64,000 nucleotides of DNA from Lingula anatina (taxonomy: Eukaryota > Brachiopoda > Lingulata > Lingulida > Lingulidae): contig NW_019775852.1 of the NCBI RefSeq assembly GCF_001039355.2, positions 27,274-91,273 of the forward strand, read 5' to 3'. The position numbers and the translations under genes were made by a program. The stretch's first letter is position 1. Each line of letters opens with the position of its first letter. Shown one piece after another: positions 1-14,468 of this stretch. The notes under the pieces are model-generated. The model was given only the letters and a program-made list of their open reading frames with translations. It did not search any database and was not told the DNA's origin.

Positions 1-237
1 ATATATTTATACATCCAAAGATACGAAAAATGTTGTGAGAAGTCCAAAAATTGAAACTGGCATGTAAGGAGGTAAGATTATAAACTAAATCATAAAATAT
101 GTAAAGCACTGCATTTCATGTGGGATGCATTCTGCCCATACCAGGATCAATCTATATTATAAAAACATAAACTTAAACTTAACACAGTTACAAATATGAT
201 GACTGATGTGTAACCACTTTCAACCAGCATAACTAAC
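1..237. other. CDK8/19 intron sequence
   Basis: This stretch follows the fifth exon donor on the minus strand. I searched it for the next conserved CDK8 segment (ADMGFARLFN) and found nothing, so it is read as intron 5. Confidence 0.6.
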
Positions 238-2044
<1,807 letters not shown>

Positions 2045-2608
2045 ATTCCGCTTGTTCCCGAACTTTTTAGGACATGCCAGTACCCATTTCCGATGTAAAA
2101 CTTATATAGTCTCTCCATTGATTTATTATCCAACTCATGAACAAAATTCGTTACTGCCACGTACTGAAATTCCCTAATAAGAAATAAGAGACAAATATTC
2201 TTTTTATTTATATTTAAATATCAATGTTTATTTTTCGACATGGACTTTGGCTGGATATTTATAAAACTAAGAGTAATATGAAGATAGATTAAAAATCATA
2301 TTGGAAAAATAATAAAATGGATTATATGTCTAAATAGTCTTTACAAAATATAAATACCAAATAAAAGATATGAAATTGAAATATTGTGATCGTTTTATTA
2401 TAGTTTGATAAAATAATTTGCCATAAAAATATTCATGTTCCCTATTTTACTTTCATCTAAATCGCTCGCCAGAACCCATTGTCGGCACTCCCACCAGTGC
2501 GCTCTTCCGTATCGCCGCTCTTTTCTAGTGCTCTCCACTTGAACCATCACTCGGCGTGTGGTAACCTCACAAAATCGCTTCAGAAAAAGAAATCAGAAAC
2601 ATACCAAA
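2045..2608. promoter_or_regulatory. Divergent CDK8/19-AMD1 promoter region
   Basis: Only 564 bp separate the start codons of two genes transcribed away from each other, so both promoters must lie here or in the first exons. The AMD1-proximal part (about 2460-2575) is visibly richer in G+C and CpG than the AT-rich middle. I see no ATG between 2461 and 2608, so the exon carrying the AMD1 start shows no short upstream ORF like the MAGDIS uORF of mammalian AMD1. A uORF in a separate upstream exon is not excluded. Confidence 0.6.
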
Positions 2609-5600
2609 ATGAGTTTCTTTGAGGGCACAGAGAAACTATTAGAAGTGTGGTTTGGTTCTTCACATAAGGATAGAACAGCTGATCTTCGCCTGATTCCTCG
2701 GTAAGTCTGGGTTGTGTAAGGTCGCTAATGACTTATCAAGACCCAAGGCATTGTTTACTGTGTCCAAGAATCGGAGAAACACAAGCAATCTTTTGACTTA
2801 TTATTATTTTTATATTTTTTAAATATATTTTCAATTGTAGGGAATTTTGGGATGACCTACTTGATTTGGTCCAATGTAAAATTCTTAGTGTTGTCAAGAA
2901 TGAAAGCATCCATGCCTATGTTCTCAGGTAAGTCAACATTTGTCTGAAAAGATACGCTGAAGCTAGCTTAGCGGCAACAATTATGAGAAACTTAGAATAC
3001 TAATACAATTAAAGAACACGATTTGAAGGTCTTGTATGGGTTTCTTGTATTTATGTGTTCTCTGTATGTGCTCTATTTATGTGTTAAATGGAGGTCATGG
3101 AAAGTTTAGTCTTGTACGTCATTTATTATCCAGTGCAGTGTTGTTTTAATTTTTTTTATAATAGTGAAAGCAGCATGTTTATATCGAAGAATCGATTTAT
3201 TCTGAAGACTTGTGGCACTACCACTTTACTGTATGCTGTCCAGCCACTGCTTAAGAAGGTGAAAGAATATTGTGGATTTGACATTGTTGAGGTAATATTT
3301 TCATATGTTTATTATTCATAGCATATTATTGATATTCCTAATTAAATTTGATAATACTGTCTTAAATTTTCATTTTCATGTGCTTATAGTTTTTCAGATG
3401 GCAAGATACCTCAAAAGATCAAAAGAAAAAGGGTAATGATGTATTATACCTTGTTCCCATACCTAGATCGATCTAGCAGGATCAACTCATCTAGGAGGGG
3501 TTTCTGGCTAAATTGCATTCAGCTTAAGCAGCTCTGATGTCTGACATGCCTACTGAAGCTGCTAAACAATAGTTAATTACCCCCTAACAGCTTCAGTAGG
3601 CATGCCAGACATCAGAGCCTCTTAAGCTGAATTCAATTTAGTGAAAATTCCTATGGGCGATCCTACTAGATCAATCTAGGTATGGGAATGGGTCTTCTAA
3701 AAAGAGCATGATGAAGTAAATATATAAAATTGATCTTGGCATTTCAACTTTTGATTGGGAGTTCTTATGATAGGTTAGTTAGTATGAAACATTTTTACAC
3801 TGATATCTTTTTAAAATGTTTCATGAAAAATAGATCTTCTTCCATTTTTTGTTTAAGACCCAAGACAGATGTATCAATTTCTGATGGTTTGACATTTAAG
3901 ACTGCACTAGTTGTTGTGTCTGTAAAGCCGTTGTGATCACATTTTTGAAATAGGATTGTTACACATATGAGGGGTTCATGCCATATTTCTATCAACCAAC
4001 ACAACACTGTTTACATGAAAGAGAGAGAGAGAGTGGCTTTCATTGTTACAGCGCTGTCCACTTCTGAACCTTCTTTCACTGACCATTATGAGGAGAGTTT
4101 AAAGTTGAAAAACATACATTCCTTGCACCAGAGAAATACCAGCTTCAGGTTCATAATATTAATACACTTATGTAAATCTAAATTGGTACTTGTTATCATC
4201 CCTTTGGAAGACATTATACGCTTAAAGGAGACACCATGGCATCCAGTAATGATTTAGTATAAAGATATGTTATCTATTTAGGTCCCATCTAGGTGACTGT
4301 CACTTAAGGAGGCACTATATGTCCCTACCGGGAGAACATTCAGCTAGTTAAAATGAAAATTGAGCTCAGTAACGTGTCATATCTGCTCAATTTCTGAATA
4401 AAATGTATCTTAAAGGAAATTCAAAACATTTAATACGCACCATGCTAACTTTTCCTGTAAAAAACTGATCCATGAGACCTTGCGGCATAATGTTACATTA
4501 CTACCATTAATTATTAATGTGAAAGTATTTTTGCTTGCATTTGTCATAAAACACATAACAAATGCCTGTTAGTGTGTGAACACAGTTTGAAAAAAAATTT
4601 TTTTCTTTTACATTTTTCATTTTTTTCTTTCAACTTTTTGAAGCCAAATGCATTTTTGATAAGCAATTATCATTTGTAATCCTTACTTTCGACCTTGGTG
4701 TGTCAAAGAGCCATGGGAGACATCTGGATATGTGACAGAGATTGAATGATAACCAGGCCTCCTATCAGTGTAAACAATTTAAAGCAAGCAGTCATCAAGT
4801 ATGAAGAATCAGTCCTATGGTTTCAGTCATATAATTAAGCATCTGTATGAAACATTAACTAGAGCTGATGGTGCCTTTTCGATCCTTGCAATGAGATCAT
4901 CATTATAACTTATTTAGTATTTTGTTTGGATATACGAATGATTCTGTACATGGAATTGTTCTTAAAAACTGAAAACCGCGATTTACTTAAATCTGTGTTG
5001 ATTGTTAGAGCCATTGTGTGTGTGTCCACCTTGTTTGTGGGGGGAGGGGGACCTGGGTTTGAAGTAACCAGTCAATTTATAATTTATTTGATTGACAATT
5101 GATAAAGTTGTTAAAAAAATATGAGGAATATTAGAATGAGGAGGTCTGGATTGAAGCTGAGATTTGACCTTGATTGTACCACATAACTTTTAGTTTAGTA
5201 ACACGTAATTTGAAGTCATTTCATTCTTGTCATGTGCAGTAAAAAAAAATAGAACCCTGGGAATCTATGATGCAATTTTAAGGTAAACGTATCCCAAATA
5301 AGAGAGCCTGTAGGTTTAATTTTAAAAGGGTTCTTTTGATTTATTGTTGGGGGTCTGGCAATGAACAAAAGAACTCTCACAGCCTGGTATTATACTTATC
5401 ATTCAGTACCTTGTTTATTGCTAGTGCCTAAACACATTATATATATAATACCACCTTATGTAAGGGAGATGCAGACATTGAAAGTACAGAAAACAACCAT
5501 CCTTAAAACATATCACGTTTTTATGCTGTCAAAACACAAGTCACTCAGGGACCCAGCCTCGGATTACGTTATTTTGATTAGAGGCATATTTTACTAAGGC

Positions 5601-8600
5601 ATGAGCCAACCAGATGTGCAATAAACATTATAATTTTTATATTATGACAGCAAGTTTTATATAAGAGTGTGTTAATTAGCCTTTATATTGCCTAACAGGT
5701 TATTTTTTCTTCTAAGCCAAAATGTTCCTAGTTTAAAAATGGTGGTCTTCCTAGTCATGTTGTCTGTGTAACTAGCACATTCTAAGACTAAATGTTTCAT
5801 GAGAAAAGTTGCAATTATCATATAGCCCTTTTATTGGTGGTGTGGATAACAGATATTGTTCATATGGTTTACCACTGCAGGATGACCATAAATTTAAGTA
5901 AAGATAAGTAGATACACCTGGATTACATTATTTGCATTGCATGACCAGCTATTTTGCATATAAAAGCAATATTTTGCTACTCTTTTAGGATGTGTTTTAT
6001 TCTCGCAAGAAATTCATGCAGCCGCATCTGCAGGAAAAGCTTCACCAGAGATTTGAAGATGAGGTAACAGTTTTCTTCTGAATGTTTTGATAACTAGTCT
6101 TCTCATGGTGGATAAAGCCATGTCTTTTGAGTAAAATATAAGTTTTTCTTTTGTAAAAAAACTTAATGTTAAAATATGTTATCTTTATTTGATTTTCAAT
6201 CTTATTATTCAGGTAAAATACTTGGATCAGCTGTTTAAAGGTGAGCGGTTATTATTTTTTTATTTGGAAAATTTGTCTGATGAAAATGTTTTTAATCTAG
6301 TGTGAGAAATGCTTTTTGAAATATGCAAAGACAAATTCTGTTTCAAGAGATATATAAACAAGAGCTCATTTGTTTAATAAATTAAAGTATTTCCTTTACA
6401 CATACATATTGCTTTTTCACATCCAGATTATTGCGGACATTCAGACTGATATTTTCCTGAAACAAACATATTCACAATATTATGATATTTTCTATGGTTC
6501 CCACGTGTGTGTACTTGATCATAGATTTAACACTTGCAGACATGCATTCAAAACAGTTGGAAATGATTGTAAAACAAAAAGGAAATATAACCCTGTCCTC
6601 TTCTTAAAGACAAAATGGTGCATTCATTTTCTCCTTTTAAAGGTTTTAAGCATGTAAGATAATAAAAAAGATATGTTATGTTTAGATTTAAAAAATGTTT
6701 TCAGTCTTTGCATAATTTTGCAATTGAACACACTTTTGAAATAAAGGGTAAAATGTTTCATTCAAATATTATAGAACTCGCTCTCTCCTTTCACACGCAC
6801 ATGCCTGACTACTAGTATATTTATTTAAAAACAAAATTATTCTATTTGATTATAGATGGAGGTGCCTATATACTAGGAAAATTGAATGCTGATGCATGGT
6901 GAGTTATTTATTTTATATATTTATATAAGGAATGTTTTGATTAGCCTTTGAAAAGGGCATCTGGCATAATATTTTCACTACTCCTCATTAATTTCCATTT
7001 ATCTTTTGTTATTCTGCATTTCATCTCAGCATGTGCTTCATATATTATGAAATGTATTTCTATTTTTTGATGTGGTCTGATGTTGATAACCTTTTATTTT
7101 TTCTTTTACAAGAGGGACCAAATCTGTTACAGATATTATTAATTAAAAAGAAATATTAAAATCATTTTTTCAGGTACCTGTACACCACCAACCCTCAACT
7201 AACCAGCCCAGGGCGAGGAGTGATAGAGCCAGACCAGACTTTAGAAATATCCTTTAAAATGTGTTATTGATATTAAAAGGCTCTGCACAGCCTCAAATCA
7301 GAATTCCAATTTAGTTGTTTAAATTTGAAAGAAATTGCGCCCTTGTGCCATTATATTTACATGGATAATGATTTGGGAGGATAAAATGTTGCTGGAATTT
7401 TGTTTCTTTAACGTGTGTGAAATTAATGTTGAGATAAGAATGCAAAATTGTTATTACTAATGAAAAACAAACAAGAATATATGCTGTTTCCTTTAACTTC
7501 CACACGTACTCCTGTCAGGTCTGGATCCAGAGGTAATGAAAATATTTACCACAGAAGTGAGCAAGACTGCAACCCAGGCAACTGCAGTAAGAGAAAAAAA
7601 AGTTTTTCAGAGATGATTTATTAACCTAACTTTGATTCATGTTTTGTCTTGTATCAAAGTGTGACATAGCAGCATGTGCTAAGTGCACAGTTTTTGTAAA
7701 TGATGTGGCACTTGCTGAATGTCAATAAGGATAAAGTATACACAATGATCAGTAATTATTGTTATGGGTATGATGTCCTAGTATGGTTACAAGGGAAACT
7801 CAAGTACATAGCGTTATTTATTTTCTGTCATTTATTTAATTGGGATTTTGTAGTGAATAATTAAGTAATAATTATGTAACTACAACTCTCAGATATTAAA
7901 ATGATTATTTTTCGGTCATGCTACAGAAAACTTTAAGAGGAATATTAACAATTTTATGTTTCAGCACTCTGGAATAGCAGAACTTCTCCCAGGAGCCCAA
8001 ATTGATGACTACCTGTTTGAGCCTTGTGGTTACAGTATGAATGGAATCTTGCCAGATGTTAGTATTACTGTCTGATATTACAATCTTAACTGTGTAGGAC
8101 TTATGATTAGATAAGAAGTGAGTTCATTTAGTACTCATACATCTGTGTCACAGCCATCTTATTTAATTTGCATGGTTATTTTGTGAGGTTTAGAAGTGTG
8201 ATTACTGAAAAACTGATCCTCTGTTTTACTAAGAACAATATTATTTTGATAGCTATTGGTTTTAGAACTTCATCAGTTATATTCTAAGAAAAAAGAATAT
8301 TTGAATATCACAGTGTGTGAACATATAAAAAGGAAACAGTCACTAAAACATATGTGAAAAGGATATTATACTGAAATACTTCAATTTCATTCTGACATTG
8401 TCAAGCAGTCCATACTTGTATGTTTGAAGATGTGATTTGTACCAGAGACCAATTTGCACAATTTGTGTTCTTATTTATTTTAGGCACGTTACATAACTAT
8501 CCACATAACACCTGAGCCTGAGTGTTCTTATGTCAGCTTTGAAACTAATGTACCTCAGGTGAGTAATAGGCTGGGAATTTGTTGTTTCACTAATCTGTTG

Positions 8601-10121
8601 CCTCATCTGTCCATTGCCTTTTCTTTGCAGTGATATATTTAAAAGTTAACAAAGAAATATGATTTATAAATGAAATAAAGGACTAAAAACAACTTATTAG
8701 TTCAAGCTTCATTATTTTTTTAATCATCTTTTCCAAACTATTTGAAGATAGTCCATTAAAATTTTCTTATGGGAGTATAATGAAACTTCTTTATTCTTTT
8801 ACTTGATATACTTATTTTTATTAGCAAGTATGGTACTCTACTGTTATTTGTCTTGTTTGCCCATGATACAACACTATTAGCCATGTTGGACATGGAATCC
8901 ACTTGTACAGTGCTGTGTACCTGTGTAATTCACCTATAACTCAGGTGATTTATATATATTGTGGCTACTACATGCATCTAACTTCATAGCAAAATGAACA
9001 ATAAATGAAAGAAGCAAGAATTAGATAATATAAGAAATAAATAGAAATGTATTTAAGGGCCACTCCATGAAATTTCCCCCTCAAAATGAATTTTCTTGGG
9101 GAAAAGAACAATTAATTTTCTACTCGTGAATTATTGCTTGACCTGTCCTTGAACTTGGATTCGATGTTTTATTCCTTTTTAAATTTAATACTTCACTTTA
9201 AATGACTGGCCAGTCATTATAAATGACATCTGCCGTCACTCACTTTGCCTCACTTTCACACAAAAAAGAAAATGGACATTACAAGCTGACATTGAAATGT
9301 TGTAAGCTGACAGTGGTTACCCAAGGAGATTGAGAAGATATGTAATAACCACACAGGGTACACTTCAGTTAAAGCAATTTAGAGTTTTTTTTGTCTTTGG
9401 AGTCTGATTTGGGACATATAAGAAGCATAATAGGACATAAATATATGACTGGGGATTTTCAAACGTGTGAAGAGAACCTCTTACAATTTATTTTGGCGGG
9501 AAAATCCCATGGAATGGCCCTTTAAAATCACCCATGTTTCAAACATGGAGCCAGCTGGTGGTATGATTTTAGGTGGTCTCACCCCTTGCTGACCTCTTGT
9601 AATTAATTGTGTTCAACCTTTTCCAGGCTGACTATCATGATTTGATCATGCATGTTCTCAACTGCTTCAAACCTAGGAAGTTCCTGTTGACAGTCTTTGC
9701 CAATAAGGTGAGTATATATGGAATATTGATTAATGTGCACAGGAAGAGAAAAAAGTAATAAAACTCTTGTCATAAATATTGATCATTAATTTTATAATGT
9801 AGGGTTAGTTATGAAATGGTTTGCATTGGTAATGGATTACCTTATTTTCATCTATCCAAGCAAAATATGTATGACCATGCCACCAGCATGATATATTATA
9901 TATACCAAATAATAAAAAAGTTACAAATTCCTCAGTAATTTGCTGTTGTTTTAAATTACATGAATTTCTTGATTTAGGCTTCTAAAGCTGCCGGAGTCCA
10001 CAAAGATATGCAGTGTGAGAAGTGGGATGAGTTTGCTGGCTTTTCAAGAGTGGATAACCAGCTGTGCATGTTCAAGAATTACGCTCTCACCTATGCCCAT
10101 TTTGCCCGTGATCCTTTCTAG
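2609..10121 (+). CDS. AMD1: S-adenosylmethionine decarboxylase proenzyme
   Basis: Pyruvoyl enzyme that decarboxylates SAM, giving the aminopropyl donor for spermidine and spermine; cytosolic. Twelve coding exons keep phase throughout: 2609-2700, 2841-2927, 3165-3291, 5989-6063, 6213-6240, 6856-6898, 7174-7246, 7506-7586, 7965-8057, 8484-8558, 9627-9707, 9978-10121 (999 bases, 332 aa; human 334). The start gives [15 protein letters not shown], matching the family N terminus. The self-cleavage site LSESSMF is intact (Glu61-Ser62, human 67-68), as are the catalytic Cys76 in KTCGTT, Ser226 in CGYSMNG and His240 in TIHITPEPE, so autoprocessing and activity are expected. The stop is TAG at 10119. 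Intron 7 is an AT-AC U12-type intron, described separately. Intron 10 carries an inverted-repeat element and intron 3 a foldback MITE. Confidence 0.97.
3451..3694. mobile_element. Foldback MITE, copy 1 (AMD1 intron 3)
   Basis: The two halves are nearly complementary over most of the length. The left end reads TTCCCATACCTAGATCGATC and the right end is its inverse with small changes. Inner arms (TGATGTCTGACATGCC on the left, GGCATGCCAGACATCA on the right) flank a centre with GTTAATTACCCCCT. It has no coding capacity. Related copies lie near 15386-15597 and 29754-29989. Confidence 0.8.
7247..7505 (+). other. AMD1: U12-type AT-AC intron of AMD1
   Basis: Exon 7 ends TTA GAA and is followed by ATATCCTTT, an exact match to the U12 AT-AC donor consensus. 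Upstream of the acceptor is TTTCCTTTAAC, close to the U12 branch-point consensus TTCCTTAAC, with its adenosine about 10 nt before the terminal AC at 7504-7505. The next exon opens GTA CTC CTG TCA GGT CTG GAT CCA in frame (VLLSGLDP, human ILMSELDP). No GT-AG alternative at this position preserves the reading frame and the conserved protein. Confidence 0.9.
9052..9525. mobile_element. Inverted-repeat element in AMD1 intron 10
   Basis: The left end TTTAAGGGCCACTCCATG is mirrored by the right end CATGGAATGGCCCTTTAAA with one mismatch and one indel. The similarity continues inward as aaatttcccc on the left against gggaaaatc on the right. The interior has no ORF of note. The target-site duplication is not clear. 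It is read as a non-autonomous DNA element of about 475 bp. Confidence 0.65.
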
Positions 10122-10518
10122 GGACTCGCCTTGCCTCAACAATTACAACTGCAATACATCAAAAATTGTTTGAGGCAGTATATCTTAAATGAAAATCAGC
10201 AATCATTTCAGTTGTTATTTTGCACAACTCAATATATTTCATATAATTTTGTAGTGTTCATTTGGAAAAGTAGAAAACGTAGACGCAAAATGTGGCAGTT
10301 GTTTGTATATCTGGCCTTAAAACCTAGATGAAAATGTAATATAAGACAATGTGGTAAAAGTCAACTTGCTGTAATCATGGTAACCAACACCATGGCAATG
10401 ATGGCACAATGCCAACCAGCAGGGACCCATCAAACTATAGGTCAACAGGTACCAGGTTTGTAATACCAACATCTTCACTGGATTTGGTCAGTAAAAATTC
10501 TGCCATGTTTTGAAGTAT
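10122..10518 (+). other. AMD1: AMD1 3' UTR and proximal flank
   Basis: Sequence after the TAG stop. I see no canonical AATAAA close by; the first ones I find downstream are at about 13293 and 13490, beyond two inserted repeats. Either the 3' UTR is long, as in mammals, or a variant poly(A) signal is used. Confidence 0.5.
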
Positions 10519-10690
10519 CTGGGGTAGCGCTAACACTCGCCAATTTACCCAAATGCTAAAACTGACTTAAATTGGCTAAACAAAAAGGGCTTGATTTGAC
10601 TCATTTTAGTCAAATTAACACCATTTGGATAACAAATTGACAAAAAGTAATGATTTGGCTAAGCGAAAAAAATTGCTAGCGCTACCCCAG
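10519..10690. mobile_element. MITE with 14-bp TIRs and 5-bp target duplication
   Basis: 172-bp element bounded by perfect terminal inverted repeats CTGGGGTAGCGCTA and TAGCGCTACCCCAG. AGTAT occurs directly on both sides (10514-10518 and 10691-10695) as a 5-bp target-site duplication. The interior is AT-rich and non-coding and partly complementary to itself (CCAATTTACCCAAATG near the left, CATTTGGATAACAAATTG near the right). The superfamily is not assigned. Confidence 0.85.
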
Positions 10691-11031
10691 AGTATCATAT
10701 TGATGCTGCACAAAAACATAAACCAGGTAAGTCTGTTGAAACAAATCAATGCACATTCATTTGTAAAACATTGGAAGAGTTGAGAAAAGAGTATGGATTA
10801 ATCATTGTTGACAGATGAATCAGATGTAAATGTTAAGAAGAAAAAAATTAATATTTCAAAACATATCCTTATATCTACTTTAATTTGAGATGTCTTCTCT
10901 TACAGCAGTAATTGCAAAATTATTTTTTATATATTATGTTGTTCTCCTGATAAGTAACAAATGTTGTTCAGTGCTCAATATCGGTTTTAAGTACTTGATG
11001 AAATATTGGAGACATATAGCAAAGTATAATT

Positions 11032-12473
11032 ATTGTACCACCAGCGTAGGCGCTGGCGGTACATATGGTTTTAGTCCTGTCCGGATCGTTTTGCCGGACT
11101 TCGACGGCTCCACGGCTCCTGCAGCTCCTCCGCCATGTTACCGTTACCACTTCTCCTCCAAGAGGTAAGGGCCTCCATACCCATCTCTTGGATTTAGGTC
11201 ACCTATAATCTCAACTCGTTCCACATAAAATTTGGTCTTTGTCGGTGCTGGGGTCTAGGTGTGGCACTCATTGCAATGCACCCTTGTCCAAAAATGGCAA
11301 AATTAAATGCTAATTATCTAACCTACGGAAGGAATTATGGGAAAAATTTCTACAGTCGGCTGACCAAAAGTCATATGTGGAGATTTCAAATATGCCCTTG
11401 GATTTGACCTTTGACCTTCATTTTAAGGTCAAATGGGCCAAATTTTCAAAAAACGAAATTTTTAATGAAAAAAAAATTATTTGCACTGATATTCAGAAAC
11501 TACACAGACGTAACCAATAATATTATTGGAAAGTGTTACCCTTCAGGTCATCTTTCATCTCTGTGAATTTGGGGTCAATCGGTGTATTTTCACAGGAGTA
11601 GTGGCCATAAGATACCGAAACTAAAAACTGTCTCTAATTCGGGAACTGTTAATGTTAGAGACCCATTCTTTTTTGCATTTTGTAGAGCATGTAAAGCCCA
11701 ACACTGAGGGTGGTCTCCGTTTTTTTGTATTCCATACGGTTTTTGAGTTATGCTGTATCAAAAAGCACATTGTAGTGGTGAAAGCAAAAGACCTTTAAAT
11801 TGACCTTTGACCTACTTTTCATCATGAATTGAACTTTGCAAATTTCCATTCTCTTTTATCTCCAAAACTGGCAGAGAAAGGTCCATAGTTACTATTGAAC
11901 TTGAATAGGAAGTAATACACTGGCAATTTACTGTGAACTTAAAATTGTCCTTTGACCTAATTTTTATGATGAACTGCTTTTTGCATGTTTTCTGACCTTT
12001 AAATCTGCAAAATTTGAAAAGAAATGCCCATGGTTACTATTGAACTTGATTAGAAATTCATATACTATGATGTTGAAATTGACTTTGACCTACTTTTCCA
12101 CCATGAACTAAGCTTTGCATATTTTTCTTGACCCTCATATCTTCAAAACTAGCAGAGATGTGCCCGGTGTTGCCCCTAGGTTTTCTCTTTTGTCAGCATA
12201 TATGCACCACTGACAACACATTTTAAGGAAAACCAATAGGCCTTTTGTCTAGAGAATCACAGGAGTGATCAATGGTAGGAAAATGCAGGTCAGTTCAAAA
12301 ATCTGCTTGATTGTACCATTTTTATTTATATTTTTTTGGCATATTTTGAGAACTCTTGTTGATTGCGTTTTATAGAGCTTGTCAAGCACGTACAAGACTG
12401 GTGATGGTGTCCCTTTTTTTGGGAGGGGGGGGAGGTTCCATACGCATGCGCTTACTCCAGCTGGTGGTACAAT
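11032..12473. mobile_element. Composite repeat block with hairpin ends and tandem core
   Basis: Bounded by ATTGTACCACCAGC at 11032-11045 and its exact inverse GCTGGTGGTACAAT at 12460-12473. The left end also forms a local hairpin (GTACCACCAGCG, then CGCTGGCGGTAC), followed by a G+C-rich tract of about 100 bp. The core holds repeated units beginning TTTGACCTA or TTTGACCTAC near 11806, 11951 and 12084 (spacings 145 and 133). The segment 12192-12305 resembles the 159-bp tandem repeat at the right edge of the window. Hairpin start plus tandem core resembles pearl/Helitron-like elements of bivalves, but this class is an inference. No transposase ORF is seen. Confidence 0.6.
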
Positions 12474-14418
12474 ATCCGGAGGCGGTATCGCCTCTCTGAT
12501 CCTCTAGTCATTTTTGTACCACTTCCCCAAAGTGGAATCCGAATATTTCCCAGGGAAATGAAATGAGGTAAAATGTCACATTGATAACAAATGGTACTCA
12601 ATATATTTCTGTTCCATTTTAATGGCAACTGTTATTTACAAAATGTTAAGCTTGTTGAAATACCGCAACTAGTCACTTTTTATTGTCAAAAAATTATACA
12701 AATGTACTTGTTTGCAAAGAATGGAATGTTTATGCTTGTTTAATACCATAACTCTGTTTACATCATGCAGTGTAATTAAAGAAGAACTTGGGAAGATTTC
12801 TTCTGGAGTTTTTTGACAATAGTGAACTGTTAATGCAGGTTATAGCTACAAAAACTTTCAAATTAGCTGCAGCATTTGTTAATCTATTTAAGGATTATAC
12901 ATGTATAATCATTATGATATTGTGTAAGTTACTACAAGCAAAAGAAAATGTGAGGTAGACTTGGATGGCTGAAGGAGCAGTGAGAGCCATTTTTGTTTTA
13001 AAGTATTAATGCATATTCTTGCTATAATTAGCTACAAAATTTCTATTTTTGTGAATCTTTTATTTCCTACTTTCTGAAGGTCTTTATATTAACTCGATGC
13101 CCTGCTTGTGTATTGGCATCTGAAGATTTTTGTCTTCTTTTCAGTATTAATTGTAAAACTGCTAAAATCTTATTAACAGTTTTAGTATAACAGTTATGTT
13201 TTTAAAGAAATTCATTATATTTTTAACTAGTCTGAAGACTGGACTTGATTAAATATTCATTTTATAACATGTCCTTACTCGAATATCATTGAAATAAATA
13301 TGGGGAGCAGTTTCACAGAAAAATGATTAAATTCAATCTCTTCTCCTTTATTAAGAACTACCAATAAGTATTATAGTTTTAAGAGTTTTATTAGAATGAT
13401 TATGGAGTCTGAAAAGTCCCATACACCTTATTAGTGGCGATTATGAAACAAGGCAGCAAAGCTGTCAAATGTACAGACAAAAAACAGAAAATAAAGATGC
13501 AAAAAAGGTCATTTTGTCAATTTTGATGCAATAATAAATAATGCTTATAATAGCACTGTCAGTCAACACTGAATTTTAATCTTGCACAATAGGTAACATG
13601 GTCAATAACAGGAGCGGACCCAGAGATATTTTCTGACAGTATTACAAAGTATCTATGTTGATCCATCCTCCATTTTGATGGTGTTCCAACAGAAAAAAAT
13701 AGATACCAGTCAATATAAACTAATAACCTGACTGTCTTCCGGAAGACCCAGAAGATGGTCTCAATCCACCCCTTCAATAAGATTACAGTTTCAGGACCAT
13801 GAGAGTTCAAATTCACATTATGAAAGTCTCAATATTTGAAAAATGATGACAGTGCATAAAATAATATTACATAATGTTTAAAGACATAAAAAACANCAGT
13901 GCAGCTCTTAACAAATGTTGTCACAGCCTGAATAGCTTCCATATAGCATCTCACATTTAATCTATATGTAAAGTGAGAGCAACAGTTACTTGAAAAAAAG
14001 AGGTTACAGCTGATTAATTGCCTTTGAAATTGAATAAATGTCTCCATAACAATGTTAAGCGTGATGGCAGCTGGATTTGTACTAAGAGCCAGACTTAAAC
14101 TGTCACAGCGCCAAAGCAATACCAAGCTATTATATTTTAAGTACTTTGTATGATAGCAAATCCCTTGGGCCTAGGTTTGAAACACAATATTCATTACTGT
14201 TCAATGCAAGAGAACACTGCAGTTGAGGAAAAAAGACATGAGAGCATTTGATGTACTTGTGGATAAGTCCAATTTAAACTTTTGAGCTTAAAATACTTAT
14301 AATGCTACTGCTGCTCCCATATTTAGAGATTAAATGACAAGTGTAAATGCTGAAAACATCCATACCTAGGCTTATAATCTCAGCCTCGTGCCTACTAGTT
14401 CTCTCTCCCTCATCTTTA

Positions 14419-14420
<2 letters not shown>
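12474..14420. other. Intergenic AT-rich sequence
   Basis: No convincing exon on either strand. AATAAA motifs at 13293 and 13490 on the plus strand could serve a long AMD1 transcript. One ambiguous base (n) is at 13896. The open frames here lack similarity to known families, splice context or biased codon use. Confidence 0.5.

Positions 14421-14463
<43 letters not shown>
14421..14463. repeat. (GT)n microsatellite
   Basis: About 21 GT units, followed by gcgagggg. Minus-strand frames through it encode only alternating Thr-His and are not genes. Confidence 0.97.

Positions 14464-14468
<5 letters not shown>

Noticed and set aside
3390-3432. Possible extra AMD1 exon between TTATAG and GGGTAATG
   Set aside because: It is not a multiple of three, would break the phase between exons 3 and 4, and has no match in the conserved AMD1 sequence, where FDIVE joins directly to DVFYSRKKF.
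10890-11168. Open frame ending in a Pro/Ala/Ser-rich tail near the repeat block
   Set aside because: It runs from unique sequence into the G+C-rich start of the repeat at 11032; nothing supports a gene.
13829-14125. Minus-strand open frame with an X residue
   Set aside because: The X reflects the ambiguous base at 13896; the frame has no similarity or coding signal.
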